From assembly GCA_028712075.1 (NCBI GenBank), contig JAQTQX010000002.1:1-64000 (forward strand): a stretch of DNA of 64,000 bases, read 5' to 3'. Shown here one piece after another: positions 51,549 to 60,907 of this stretch. Positions within the stretch are counted from its first letter, which is position 1; every line of letters begins with the position of its first letter. Origin of the DNA: Desulfuromonadaceae bacterium (GTDB lineage Bacteria; Desulfobacterota; Desulfuromonadia; Geobacterales; Pseudopelobacteraceae). Made by a program: the position numbers and the translations under genes. The notes beneath the pieces were generated by a model. It was not told the DNA's origin. It worked only from the letters and a program-made list of their open reading frames with translations, and did not search any database.

Positions 51549-54083
51549 ATGATAAAAAACTTGTCTGACAAAATTGTTGCTGCCTCAAACACCTTGATTC
51601 GAAGGCACTTGCAGTGGATCTACACGGTTACAACAACAAAACCCTTAACCGTCTTTGTTGCTTGTTGTCTTGTGTTCCTACTCTCGTGTATTTCGATCAC
51701 CAGAATTCATTTCGAAGCTGACATTTTTAAACTCTTTCCCCAAAAGGGGCCTCTTGCTCTGTTCATGGATACGCTTGAATGGACTGGAAGCGCCGGTAAC
51801 GCTTACTTTCTCCTGGAAGGGGACAGAGATGCTCTCATCAAGGAAGCGGAAGTCTTTGCTGGGAAGTTACAAAAACTTTCTGTAGATGGAACTCCCGGTT
51901 TCAATAAAGTAAAGTTCCGTATTTTTGACCCCGCAGAAGCAAGCTCATTTGCCAACTTCATGGGCTACGCCGTCACTCGACCGCAGCTCTTTGTGGAACC
52001 AAAAGATGTCTTGAGTTACAAGCAGCTCCTCGAACCAGAATCTATCGATATCTCTCTTCGTAAAGCCAAAACAGAACTGGCCATGCCAGGCAGTGTCGCT
52101 GATATTATAGCCTGTGACCCTCTCTACCTGCGCGACCTCATTATGCCTCGGCTCAAGATAGCCTCCCAGGCGCTTGACCTTGACACGACATCGCCTTATT
52201 TCCTTTCACGCGATGGCAAGGTACTAATCATAATTGCCGAACCCAGTCGCCCTGTAACAGATATCGTCTTTGCCAGGAAACTGGTGACTGCCATCAATGA
52301 GGCTCGTAAAGGGACAACCGTCAAAATATCCGTTGCCGGTGCTCACTTGAGTGCTGTTACGGATGAAAAGGTCTTGAAGGAAAATGTCATCGTTGGTGTC
52401 TTTTCCTCCCTTGTTATCGTATTGGGCCTTTTTTACGTCGTATATCGAAGATTTCTGCCGACCATACTGATTCCTATTATCCTGGTATACGGAGTTGTCC
52501 TGGCTGTTGGTACTGGAGGACTGTTCTATTCGTCAATCAGCATCATTTCTTTTGCCTTTACTTCACTGATTATCGGTCTGGGCACTGACTATACGATCCA
52601 TCTTTACGACCGTTTTCATTTTGAAAGGTCACAAGGCAAGTCGTCTGATGAATCTCTCAAATTGGCTATGGTAGATACTGGGCACGCCCTATTCACTGCT
52701 TCAACCACCACGGCCTTCCCATTTCTGGCTCTCGTTGTATCGGATGTGCGGATACTTTCCGAGTTAGGCCTACTTGTGGGTCTTGGGGTTATCTTTTCCC
52801 TGTACTCCACGTTTTTCTTTCTACCGCCATTGCTGCTATTCATGGAGAAACGGTTCCCTCTCAAGGAGTATAAGCCGTTACTCAGCTTTGGTCTTGGCAG
52901 CTTATGGGAGATTGGCAGGAGATATTGGCGAGCGGACATAGGAGTTTCATTAGCTGTTGTGCTCTGTATGCTCTTCGCTGCCAACAGTATTTCATTTGAG
53001 TCGGAACTTAAAAACCTTCAACCACGCTCATCCGAAGCGTTTCTTTCACAGGAGAAGATTGAGCTGCATTTGAGTGTGAGCCCAAAACAACTCATTGTTG
53101 CTGTAGAAGGAAAGGATTTGGCTGACGTGCTGTTGCGAGGGGGCAAGGTTGATTTATTAGCTCGTGACTTTCAGCATAGAGGTGAGATTGTGTCTTTTTC
53201 ATCTCTCGGACAAGTGATTAACAACGACATCACACAAAAGACGGTGGCCAACTCACTTGCGTCATCTCTTGACAACTCTCACATTGATACTTCTTTGAAA
53301 AATGCCTTTGCACGACATGACTTTTCAATCGAGCCTTTTCAAGAATACATTGAATCACTTGCCAAACTTTCCAACGCCCAAATCATACCGATAAATGAAG
53401 GTATTAACCATCTTTCAAACTCTCCTTTTCGCGGAATCGTCGAAAGGCATCTTATCCACAACTCAAGCGGATATCATCTGCTCACGTATTTGAACTACCG
53501 TGGTTCGGAGTTTCAGCAGGCATCGTTCCTCAAACAATTAAAGAGTAATGTTCCTGTATCCCGGGCAACGAGCGTTGACCTCGTAAGTGAGCAGCTATCC
53601 GAATCTGTACGGCATAGTTTCGTAACGGCAATCCTTATTGGTATCGTAATGGTATTATTTCTTTTGATTTCTCACTTTAATACACCCACAGGAATATTTT
53701 ACTCTCTATTCCCGGTTGCATCGGGTGCTATTGCCATGCTGGGACTTATGGCAATTTGCGGCATGCGACTTAACTTTATGAACGTGATGGTGTTAGTTAC
53801 CATTTTGGGGATGGGAAGTGATTACGGACTCCATATTGCCCACAGGGTCAGAAACTGCAGAGAAGAGGAGTATAAGGATCGCTTTATTCAGTCTGGAAGA
53901 GCCGTTCTTCTCTCAGGACTAACAACCATTGCCGGATTTGGTTCACTTGCTTTTACTGATTACGGTGCACTGGCCTCAATTGGTTGGGCAACCAACTTCG
54001 GAGTAGCAGCAACTACGTTGTTTACTCTTGGTGCTCTACCCGCTTTTTTCTGTTACTTTGAGAAAAAAGGTAGCCAGTTGTAA
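51549..54083 (+). CDS. MMPL/RND-type exporter
   Basis: 844 residues with about 12 membrane helices in two halves, each followed by a large periplasmic loop. GLGTDYTIHLYDRFHFER (first half) and GMGSDYGLHIAHRV (second half) are the paired RND signatures carrying the proton-relay Asp. HpnN-like lipid exporters have this layout. No adaptor protein is adjacent. Substrate unknown. Confidence 0.85.
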   Translation: MIKNLSDKIVAASNTLIRRHLQWIYTVTTTKPLTVFVACCLVFLLSCISITRIHFEADIFKLFPQKGPLALFMDTLEWTGSAGNAYFLLEGDRDALIKEAEVFAGKLQKLSVDGTPGFNKVKFRIFDPAEASSFANFMGYAVTRPQLFVEPKDVLSYKQLLEPESIDISLRKAKTELAMPGSVADIIACDPLYLRDLIMPRLKIASQALDLDTTSPYFLSRDGKVLIIIAEPSRPVTDIVFARKLVTAINEARKGTTVKISVAGAHLSAVTDEKVLKENVIVGVFSSLVIVLGLFYVVYRRFLPTILIPIILVYGVVLAVGTGGLFYSSISIISFAFTSLIIGLGTDYTIHLYDRFHFERSQGKSSDESLKLAMVDTGHALFTASTTTAFPFLALVVSDVRILSELGLLVGLGVIFSLYSTFFFLPPLLLFMEKRFPLKEYKPLLSFGLGSLWEIGRRYWRADIGVSLAVVLCMLFAANSISFESELKNLQPRSSEAFLSQEKIELHLSVSPKQLIVAVEGKDLADVLLRGGKVDLLARDFQHRGEIVSFSSLGQVINNDITQKTVANSLASSLDNSHIDTSLKNAFARHDFSIEPFQEYIESLAKLSNAQIIPINEGINHLSNSPFRGIVERHLIHNSSGYHLLTYLNYRGSEFQQASFLKQLKSNVPVSRATSVDLVSEQLSESVRHSFVTAILIGIVMVLFLLISHFNTPTGIFYSLFPVASGAIAMLGLMAICGMRLNFMNVMVLVTILGMGSDYGLHIAHRVRNCREEEYKDRFIQSGRAVLLSGLTTIAGFGSLAFTDYGALASIGWATNFGVAATTLFTLGALPAFFCYFEKKGSQL

Positions 54084-54125
54084 CAGAAGCGGTCAGTCAA
54101 TTTTTCCTTCTATGGAGGGAAAAGG

Positions 54126-54257
54126 TCATAGTTTATTCTCTGTAACAAGAAAGAATCCCTGATCTTCCCAAAAACGATCAATCTTCTCCCGATTTTTTCT
54201 GAAAGGATTATGCCGCCCGCTTAACCAGTCTGACAATTGTTCGGGATCGCGGATCAT
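54126..54257 (-). pseudogene. C-terminal fragment of the HTH protein family seen at 57 and 58.2 kb
   Basis: A 43-residue frame from ATG 54257 to TGA 54126. RDPEQLSDWLSGRHNPFRKN is identical in sequence to part of the gene at 58230-58712, then it diverges. The N-terminal HTH is missing, so this is a truncated third copy. Confidence 0.75.
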
Positions 54258-54324
54258 TACCCGCCAGCTTTTTCTGACGGGTCGTTAGCCATGAAACCAT
54301 TTCGTGAGGGTTGTGATTCTCTGA

Positions 54325-55239
54325 TCAAGGTAACGGAAACGACCCTGCTGCTTGCGTGATCATGTAATACTCATCCAGTTCCCGGATGAGAAAATCTACA
54401 AAGGCGCGGTTTGCCCTCGAAAGATACGAATTTTTCTTCCACGCGATGTGGAGATCCATAAAAAGTTGCGGATCAGATGAGATGGAGACTACTTCGGCAT
54501 CGCGTGCTACTACCATCTTGAGGAAAAAAGCCAGCCCCAACCTCTCCTTGACCAGACTTCGGATCAAGGTGAACAAGTTAGATTCTGCCACCACCACAGG
54601 CGTGATCCCTTCCCCGGCATGTAGTTCATCAATCAACTCGCGCAGGTGATACCCTTCCTTGTAGTGAATCAGCGGCTCTTTAAGCAATTCGCGCAGCGCA
54701 ACCTTTTTTCGTCCGGCAAAGGGGTGTCCGGGGTACACGCACGCAACAATTTCTTCCCGTAACAGATGGTGGGAATCTAAGCCATCTGGCACCTCACCGG
54801 CAATAACTCCGACATCCAACTCTCCAGACTCTATTTTACGCTGGATATTCCAGGCGCTGTCGCCGGAAATTGAAATCCTGAGGCCTGAATGGCTTTGCTT
54901 GAATGAAGCGATTATCTTCGGGAAGAAAAAACTGCTTAACATCGGGGTGAGGCCAACGCGCACCTCTCCCTTGAGCAGTCCCCGAAGATCGGCAATCTCC
55001 TGCTTCGCGTTTCTGACCCCTTGCAGTATGCCTTGAGCATGGAGCAACAGCGCTTCACCTTCGGCGGTTAAGGAAATCTTTCTGTCCCTTCGGTTGAACA
55101 GCAGCACGTCCAGTTCCACCTCGAGCTTTTTGATGGCGATGCTGAGGGCAGGTTGGGCTATGTGCAGTTGTTCCGCAGCCTTGGTAAAGCTTTCGCACGC
55201 TGCCACACCCAGAAAGAATTTCAACTGTCGTAAGTCCAT
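54325..55239 (-). CDS. LysR-family transcriptional regulator
   Basis: 304 residues from ATG 55239 behind GAGGTG. HTH: LRQLKFFLGVAACESFTKAAEQL and AQPALSIAIKKLE. The effector domain is complete. It diverges from the cysteine desulfurase gene across a 118-bp A/T-rich gap, the usual layout for a LysR protein and its target. Confidence 0.9.
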   Translation of the reverse strand: MDLRQLKFFLGVAACESFTKAAEQLHIAQPALSIAIKKLEVELDVLLFNRRDRKISLTAEGEALLLHAQGILQGVRNAKQEIADLRGLLKGEVRVGLTPMLSSFFFPKIIASFKQSHSGLRISISGDSAWNIQRKIESGELDVGVIAGEVPDGLDSHHLLREEIVACVYPGHPFAGRKKVALRELLKEPLIHYKEGYHLRELIDELHAGEGITPVVVAESNLFTLIRSLVKERLGLAFFLKMVVARDAEVVSISSDPQLFMDLHIAWKKNSYLSRANRAFVDFLIRELDEYYMITQAAGSFPLP

Positions 55240-55357
55240 GGATTCAGCACCTCGCAACACTTATTCGATATTTATATAGCAATAATAAAAACAATATATT
55301 TTTCTTATATACATGCACTGCGTATACTTGGCAACAAGTTACGGTGAGGGGGCAATT
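55240..55357. promoter_or_regulatory. Divergent control region, lysR / cysteine desulfurase
   Basis: A/T-rich 118 bp with runs such as TATATAG and CTTATATA that could serve as -10 elements in both directions and as part of a LysR site. No single operator can be fixed by eye. Confidence 0.4.
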
Positions 55358-56491
55358 ATGGCTATCTATCTGGACTGCAATGCGACAACGCCGGTAGAGC
55401 CGTCGGTAGCATCGGTGGTGATGCGATTTCTGGAAAAGGATTTCGGCAATGCTGCCAGCCCTATTCATGACTATGGTGTGTTTGCGCTTGCCGCTGTGGA
55501 ACATGCCAGGGGGCAGGTAGCCGAGGTGGTCAAGGCGCGCCGCGACGAAGTGATTTTTACCAGCGGCGCCACGGAGAGCAACAATCTGGCACTACTTGGG
55601 CTTGCTGAGGCGGGAATACGGAGTGGACGCCGCCATCTGATTACCACTGCCATCGAGCACAAGGCGGTGCTTGAACCGTTTGACGAGATGGCACGTCTTG
55701 GCTTCGAGGTACAGATTCTGCCGGTACAGGCCGATGGGCGTTTTGATCCGCAACGATTGGCGGATTCACTTCGTCCCGACACGCTGCTTGTTTCAACCAT
55801 GCAGGTCAACAACGAGACCGGAGTACTGCAACCGCTCACGGAGGTTGCTAATATTGTATCGAACCATGACACCTGGTGGCATGTCGATGCCGCCCAGGGA
55901 TTCGGCAAGGAGTTGGAGCAACTTCGGCACCCGCGAATCGATTTCATTTCCATAAGCGGTCACAAAATATACGGCCCCAAGGGCATTGGCGCCCTCATTG
56001 CCCGCAAGCATGACCGTCAGTTTCCCCCGCTTCGCCCGCTCATGTTCGGCGGCGGACAGGAACAGGCTCTGCGTCCCGGTACTCTGCCGGTTCCCCTCAT
56101 TGCCGGTCTCGGGGAGGCGGCAAAGCTTGCGGTAAGAAACAACGGCGAGCGGATTGAAAAATGTCGAACATTCCGCGAGAAGGCCCTGGCAACATTCTCG
56201 TCGCTTGGCGCGGAACAGAACGGCACAGAAGAATATACGTTACCGCATGTACTCAATATTTCGTTACCGGGGATCAATTCAGAGTTGGCAATCAAAGCAC
56301 TAAAGAACGTAATAGCCGTATCCAGCACCTCGGCATGCACCTCACACACGCGTACACCAAGCCATGTCCTGGCGGCAATGGGGCTATCGTCTGATCAGGT
56401 GGAACAATCGATTCGCTTATCGTGGTGTCACATGACCCCTGAAGTTGACTGGTCTGAAGTGGAAACTATTTTCCGTGTGCTGCGCGGATAA
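55358..56491 (+). CDS. Cysteine desulfurase, DndA-like
   Basis: 377 residues from ATG 55358 behind GAGGGG. YLDCNATTPVEPSV start, TSGATESNN, IEHKAVLEP, HVDAAQGFGK and the PLP lysine in SGHKIYGPKG identify the NifS class. The sulfur-carrying Cys is in SSTSACTSHTR. The N-terminus and FGNAASPIHDYG resemble DndA of phosphorothioation systems more than housekeeping IscS. No dndBCDE genes or iscU are adjacent; two small paralogous genes follow. Confidence 0.85.
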   Translation: MAIYLDCNATTPVEPSVASVVMRFLEKDFGNAASPIHDYGVFALAAVEHARGQVAEVVKARRDEVIFTSGATESNNLALLGLAEAGIRSGRRHLITTAIEHKAVLEPFDEMARLGFEVQILPVQADGRFDPQRLADSLRPDTLLVSTMQVNNETGVLQPLTEVANIVSNHDTWWHVDAAQGFGKELEQLRHPRIDFISISGHKIYGPKGIGALIARKHDRQFPPLRPLMFGGGQEQALRPGTLPVPLIAGLGEAAKLAVRNNGERIEKCRTFREKALATFSSLGAEQNGTEEYTLPHVLNISLPGINSELAIKALKNVIAVSSTSACTSHTRTPSHVLAAMGLSSDQVEQSIRLSWCHMTPEVDWSEVETIFRVLRG

Positions 56492-56506
56492 GGAAGGTGG
56501 TGCAAA

Positions 56507-56758
56507 ATGAGCGACATATTCAGAGAACTGGAAGAGGTTACCGTTGAGCAGTATGACCACTACGATCTGCCGAAATGGCTCGCTGATCCCGTCCTCATGG
56601 TGGCGAGAAACCCCGAGACTTATGAGGGGAAGGAGTATCTGGTCGAGATCCTCGTAGCCCAGGTCCGGGAGTATGATGTCTACGCCGAGGCAGGTTGTTG
56701 TAAATGGGCATACGACCATGAAGACATCAAACGGACACTGCGCTGGCTGGAGGAATAG
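56507..56758 (+). CDS. Small acidic protein A (83 aa), paralog of the next gene
   Basis: 83 residues, 15 bases after the desulfurase. VTVEQYDHYDLPKWLADP and EYDVYAEAGCCKWAY; about a third of its positions are shared with the next protein, including DLP, LA, YD-Y and the final LE. Family not recognised. Cys-Cys in this copy is replaced in the next one. Confidence 0.65.
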   Translation: MSDIFRELEEVTVEQYDHYDLPKWLADPVLMVARNPETYEGKEYLVEILVAQVREYDVYAEAGCCKWAYDHEDIKRTLRWLEE

Positions 56759-56760
56759 AT

Positions 56761-57009
56761 ATGACCGTATTCGAAAATTTACAATCCGTTACGGAAACTG
56801 CTCAGAATGAACAGGATCTGCCGGATTTTCTGGCGAAGCGTATCTATTGGATCATTGAAAACCGGGACAGATTCCACGACAGGGAAGCCGACATAAATGA
56901 GCTTGCGGAAAAGGTGGTGAACTACGACACATATGGCCAGACCGGTTATCTGGGAATGGGAGTCAACAATGTCATCCTGGAAAAGGCATTAATTCGTCTG
57001 GAAGGGTAA
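56761..57009 (+). CDS. Small acidic protein B (82 aa), paralog of the previous gene
   Basis: 82 residues. Starts two bases after the previous stop and aligns with it over its whole length without gaps of note (VFENLQSVTE, DLPDFLAKR, NYDTYGQTGY). Not recognised. The 3' end overlaps the end of the convergent HTH gene by 38 bases. Confidence 0.65.
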   Translation: MTVFENLQSVTETAQNEQDLPDFLAKRIYWIIENRDRFHDREADINELAEKVVNYDTYGQTGYLGMGVNNVILEKALIRLEG

Positions 57010-57511
57010 TATGTCCTCGCTTTTTCCCTTGCTGAAGGAAAGTTTCTTGGTTTTCCAGGAACAGTTCGATCCTTTCCTGGCTTTTTCTGAATGGGAATCT
57101 TGTGCCACTCAACCACTCCTGCAGTTGATCAGGGTGTCGTTGCATCTGCTGACCCAGTTCATTCAGAGTTAGGCCATTCACTCTCTTATACCACGCGAGC
57201 CTACCAACAGTGTCATCCGGGCAGTCGAACGGAATATACCCTAGAAATTTTATAATACTTCGATTATATTGCAGTTCTGGTTCGGTGCCATGTTCCCAGT
57301 TCCAGATGGAGGACTCGGTGACTCCGATGATCTCCGCGACTTCTCTCTGGAGGAGACCGAGGTCCATTCGTCGCTTGCAGATGTGGTCACCGACTGTGAT
57401 GGGGAATTCGGGATAACCGGGAAGCTGCTGTTTTTCTAGGGGAATGTGAATTGAGAACGAGTGCCGTTTTAAATGGGTATAGTAGAGAAAGGTTAACACA
57501 CTCCGGAGCAC
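56972..57511 (-). CDS. HTH protein, copy 1
   Basis: 179 residues. KRRMDLGLLQREVAEIIGVTESSIWNWEHG is an XRE-type helix-turn-helix. GYIPFDCPDDTVGRLAWYKR and a second short helical unit (LSGTRFPFRK) follow. The N-terminal 30 residues before the HTH are shared with copy 2, which suggests that they are translated. Target unknown. Confidence 0.8.
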   Translation of the reverse strand: MLRSVLTFLYYTHLKRHSFSIHIPLEKQQLPGYPEFPITVGDHICKRRMDLGLLQREVAEIIGVTESSIWNWEHGTEPELQYNRSIIKFLGYIPFDCPDDTVGRLAWYKRVNGLTLNELGQQMQRHPDQLQEWLSGTRFPFRKSQERIELFLENQETFLQQGKKRGHITLPDELMPFPG

Positions 57512-57517
57512 GATTGT

Positions 57518-58132
57518 ATGAATCTGCTTTACGCCTTTGACCTGTTGGGAACTGCTGCTTTTGCCGCCTCAGGGGCTCTAGCCGGGATTCGCCGAGATAT
57601 GGATGTCTTTGGTGTGCTGGTACTGGGTCTTGTTACCGCTACCGGCGGCGGTACGCTTCGTGATCTATTGCTGGGCGACAACCCGCCTTTTATATTCAAG
57701 GACGAGACGTACCTCTATATTTCTGTCACAGTTTCCTTATTGGTATTTATCTTTCACCACCGTCTGGAATTCCTCACCCATCCATTAACCTACTTCGACG
57801 CTGTCGGACTAGGCACTTTCGTGGTGATCGGCACCTACAAGGCCATTGAATTTAGGTTGGGGTTTTTCGGCGCTATCATGATGGGAGTGATGACTGCTAC
57901 AGCTGGAGGAATGCTCCGTGACCTGCTTTCAGCCAAAGTGCCAATGGTTCTACAGAGGGAGGTATATGCTTCTGCCTGTCTAGCCGGGGGAGCATTGCTT
58001 TACTTGCTGCAACTGACTGCAATGCCGCCGAACTTGATAGCACTGCTTTCGGCCTCAACCGTAATTATCCTGCGATTGTTAGCGGTAAAATACAACTGGT
58101 CGTTGCCTCGGGTCACAGACAGGGCAACATGA
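57518..58132 (+). CDS. TRIC/UPF0126 membrane protein (YicG-like)
   Basis: 204 residues with seven membrane helices in two repeats, each with the Gly-rich kink (ATGGGTLRDLLLG and ATAGGMLRDLLS). The family forms trimeric cation channels. Its start is seven bases from the divergent HTH gene, and a second HTH copy lies downstream. Confidence 0.9.
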   Translation: MNLLYAFDLLGTAAFAASGALAGIRRDMDVFGVLVLGLVTATGGGTLRDLLLGDNPPFIFKDETYLYISVTVSLLVFIFHHRLEFLTHPLTYFDAVGLGTFVVIGTYKAIEFRLGFFGAIMMGVMTATAGGMLRDLLSAKVPMVLQREVYASACLAGGALLYLLQLTAMPPNLIALLSASTVIILRLLAVKYNWSLPRVTDRAT

Positions 58133-58229
58133 ATGTTCAACAAAGCGCAACGCCGGGCAAATTAGCATACAAAGTGAAACGAGCGGTCAAATGTGGTGGA
58201 AAGCTGCTCTTCTCGGAAGAAAATAACTT

Positions 58230-58712
58230 CTATTTTTCCCCTGGCAGAAGGAAGGTTTCTTGATTTTTCAGATACTGCTCTATCTTCTCCCGGTTCTTCC
58301 TGAACGGATTATGCCTGCCACTCAACCAATCTGATAGTTGTTCCGGATCGCGGCCCATAGCTTCGCCAAGACAATCCAGGTTCATCCCCATCGCTCTCTT
58401 GTACCACGCAAGCTTCCCCACTGTGTCATCAGGACAGTCGAACGGAATATAGCCTAGAAATTTGATAATACTTCGATTATATTGCAGTTCTGGTTCGGTG
58501 CCATGTTCCCAGTTCCAAAGAGAGGACTCGGTGACGCCGATGATCTCGGCTACTTCTCTCTGGAGTAGTCCAAGATCCATTCGGCGCTTGCGGATATGTT
58601 CACCGACGGTGATTGGATTAACGGGATAACCGGGAAGAGGTTGTTTTTCGAGGGGAATTTGAATTGAGAACGAGTGCCGTTTTGCATGGGAATAGTAGAG
58701 AAAGGTGCACAC
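58230..58712 (-). CDS. HTH protein, copy 2
   Basis: 160 residues, GTG start. Nearly identical to copy 1 through the HTH (GEHIRKRRMDLGLLQREVAE) and the following GYIPFDCPDDTVG segment; it differs in the last 60 residues, which match the fragment at 54126-54257. Same orientation as copy 1, so the two form direct repeats around the TRIC gene. Confidence 0.8.
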   Translation of the reverse strand: MCTFLYYSHAKRHSFSIQIPLEKQPLPGYPVNPITVGEHIRKRRMDLGLLQREVAEIIGVTESSLWNWEHGTEPELQYNRSIIKFLGYIPFDCPDDTVGKLAWYKRAMGMNLDCLGEAMGRDPEQLSDWLSGRHNPFRKNREKIEQYLKNQETFLLPGEK

Positions 58713-58977
58713 ACCCCTGGATTTGCCAGGTAGCCCTTAAATAACAGGCTGTTACACTCCGACGGAGTGTGAAGCTTTCCAACTCCATACCGCTACTTAT
58801 CTTTAGTTTCCACCATTTCTGATTAATACGAATAGCAGAGATCCAATCCGGCAAGTTTTTCTGCCACATCATCGAGAAACATCAACATATCGAACGATTG
58901 TGGTCCGCCGGTTCCATACCGAAGCGAGAAACACATTTGGTGCCGTACCATAGGCAAAACCCAGTTCGCTGTAACGC
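58713..58977. other. Decayed coding stretch downstream of the ABC operon
   Basis: Two short minus-strand frames look protein-like but are in different frames: one from ATG near 58990 (ERYSELGFAYGTAPNVFLA) and one ending at TAA 58823-58825 (FDMLMFLDDVAEKLAGLDL). This suggests a small gene broken by frameshift. A perfect hairpin ACACTCC/GGAGTGT lies at about 58753-58769 without a T-run. Confidence 0.4.
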
Positions 58978-59700
58978 TCATCCCCGTTCATGGCTTGCTC
59001 CCACTTCCAAGTTACTTTTTTCGTCGGTAATGCGGCCGTCGTTAACTTGAAATATCCGGTCAAAACCTTCCACCATGCGATGGTCGTGGGTGACAACCAG
59101 GATAGCGGAATAGTTTTCCACCGCCAGTTTTTTCAGGAGCGCCATGACATTCTTGCCATTCTCGGTATCAAGCGCAGCGGTCGGCTCATCAGCCAGAATC
59201 ACCCTGGGTTTGTTGGCCAAGGCACGTGCAATAGCTACCCGCTGGGCTTCGCCACCGGAAAGCGCAGAAGGGTAATTGCCCAGCCGATGACCGAGATTGA
59301 GGGAAGTAAGCAACTCTGTCGCACGGCTTTTGGCTTCATTTTTTGTCATGTTGTTGATCTCCAGCGCGATCATGACATTTTCCTGAGCGGTCAGAAACGG
59401 TATCAGGTTGTGGGCCTGAAAGATGAAACCGAGCTTTTCCCGGCGCATCCGCTTCAGGTCAATACCGCTTTTCCAACCTTCATCTGCGACAGTAGTACCA
59501 TCGATAACGACCGTTCCGTGGGTCGGTTCATTGATCAGTCCGATGCAGGTCAAAAGGGTTGTTTTACCGGAACCCGATGGGCCGAGAATGGCGACCAGCT
59601 CCCCTGGTTTAACCTGCAGAGTCGCATCCGCAATGGCGGTCACCGCCGTCTCGCCTTTACCGTAGATCTTCGTCAGCCTTTCAACTTCGATTGCATACAT
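58978..59700 (-). CDS. ABC transporter ATPase (DevA/MacB type)
   Basis: 240 residues from ATG 59698-59700; an earlier start in the permease is less likely. Walker A GPSGSGKTT, the LSGGEAQRVAIARALA signature, Walker B VILADEP and the H-loop TH are intact. It powers the permease encoded just upstream. Confidence 0.95.
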   Translation of the reverse strand: MYAIEVERLTKIYGKGETAVTAIADATLQVKPGELVAILGPSGSGKTTLLTCIGLINEPTHGTVVIDGTTVADEGWKSGIDLKRMRREKLGFIFQAHNLIPFLTAQENVMIALEINNMTKNEAKSRATELLTSLNLGHRLGNYPSALSGGEAQRVAIARALANKPRVILADEPTAALDTENGKNVMALLKKLAVENYSAILVVTHDHRMVEGFDRIFQVNDGRITDEKSNLEVGASHERG

Positions 59701-59704
59701 GTTC

Positions 59705-60907
59705 TTATCCACCCAAGGCCTCCCCCGGCTCAACCTTGAGCGCCTTCCGGATACCCACAAAGCTCGAAATGACGCAAATCACCATGACAATGACAAACAG
59801 TATCTGCATGTCAAAAGCCTCGAGGACGATCCGCCGGGGAAATTTTTCATAGGTCAGCAGAATCAATCCATAGCCGATAAAATACGCAATGAAGCCCATC
59901 AGCAGCGACTGCTGCAGGATCATGCCTATGATCACCCGGTTTTGTGAGCCGATCAGTTTCAGGGTGGCGATGACCTTGATCTTGTCGAGGGTCGAGGTGT
60001 AGATGATCAGGGATATAATTACGGCCGAGATAACGAGCAGGATAACCCGGAAAAGCCCCAACTGCATCCTGGCCTTTTCAATCATCCCCTTAGCCAGGAT
60101 TGCGGTCTGTTCGGCATCGGAAATGGGCTTGAAATGGTTCCAGCGGCTGATCCGCTCCTGCACATCATGAAGGTTCGCACCCGGCGCCAATCTGACAACA
60201 ATAGTGTTAACCGTGTGAGTTGATTCAGTGATAGCTGAGATATTCTGCTGCAGGTATTTTCCTTGGGCAGGAGACAGAGTTTGAATATTGGCCAGATTGG
60301 CTCCAATACGCTCGCGGTCGTTCCTGATGGCGTCGTTGTCTTTCTTGAACTGGATATCCTGGGCGTCGACCAGACTCACATAGGCAACCGGATCTCCGCT
60401 GGAAGAGACAATTTTGCCGGTTAATCCTACGATCGTGTAATCATGGAGACCCAGATGGATCTTTTCACCGATCTGCATTCCCATCGCCCTGGCAGCTACC
60501 ATTTCGTAGTGCTTCTGGCGGATGCCGCGACCGGCAACTATCTCCGGCGGTCCGCCGAAGCCGCTCATTTCATAACCGATCAGGAAAAAGCGGAAGGGTT
60601 TGCCGTGACGCTCGATCTGGATGGTCTGGAAGGAAAGCGGGGATGCCTCGGCCACACCAGGCACCGCCCGGATGCGGTACTTGATGTCTTCCGGGATGCG
60701 CGAACTCTCGGCAAACGGGCCGTTGGTATTCTGCTGCACAACCCAGATGTCGGCCTTGTTTGCGTGCAGAATAGCCAGGGCGTCGGCGATGAGTCCCCGG
60801 TAGATGCCTCCCATGCTGATGACCACCCCGAGCAGCAGTCCGAGGCCGATGGAGGTCAGGATAAACCTGCCCCGATGATAGCGTATGTCCCGAATGGCAA
60901 GATTCAT
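59705..60907 (-). CDS. ABC transporter permease (DevC/FtsX type)
   Basis: 400 residues with one N-terminal membrane helix, a large periplasmic domain (about 45-275) and three C-terminal helices, the MacB/DevC layout. It joins the HlyD-type protein and TolC to export a substrate or relay force across the envelope. Confidence 0.9.
   Translation of the reverse strand: MNLAIRDIRYHRGRFILTSIGLGLLLGVVISMGGIYRGLIADALAILHANKADIWVVQQNTNGPFAESSRIPEDIKYRIRAVPGVAEASPLSFQTIQIERHGKPFRFFLIGYEMSGFGGPPEIVAGRGIRQKHYEMVAARAMGMQIGEKIHLGLHDYTIVGLTGKIVSSSGDPVAYVSLVDAQDIQFKKDNDAIRNDRERIGANLANIQTLSPAQGKYLQQNISAITESTHTVNTIVVRLAPGANLHDVQERISRWNHFKPISDAEQTAILAKGMIEKARMQLGLFRVILLVISAVIISLIIYTSTLDKIKVIATLKLIGSQNRVIIGMILQQSLLMGFIAYFIGYGLILLTYEKFPRRIVLEAFDMQILFVIVMVICVISSFVGIRKALKVEPGEALGG

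Noticed and set aside
54101-54122. Terminator after the MMPL exporter
   Set aside because: A nine-pair stem exists but no T-run follows it on either strand.
55358-57009. Phosphorothioation (Dnd) system
   Set aside because: Only a DndA-like enzyme is present; no DndB, DndC, DndD, DndE or restriction genes lie within the window.
58990-59739. 249-aa plus-strand frame over the ABC ATPase
   Set aside because: Antisense to a conserved ATPase with all motifs intact.
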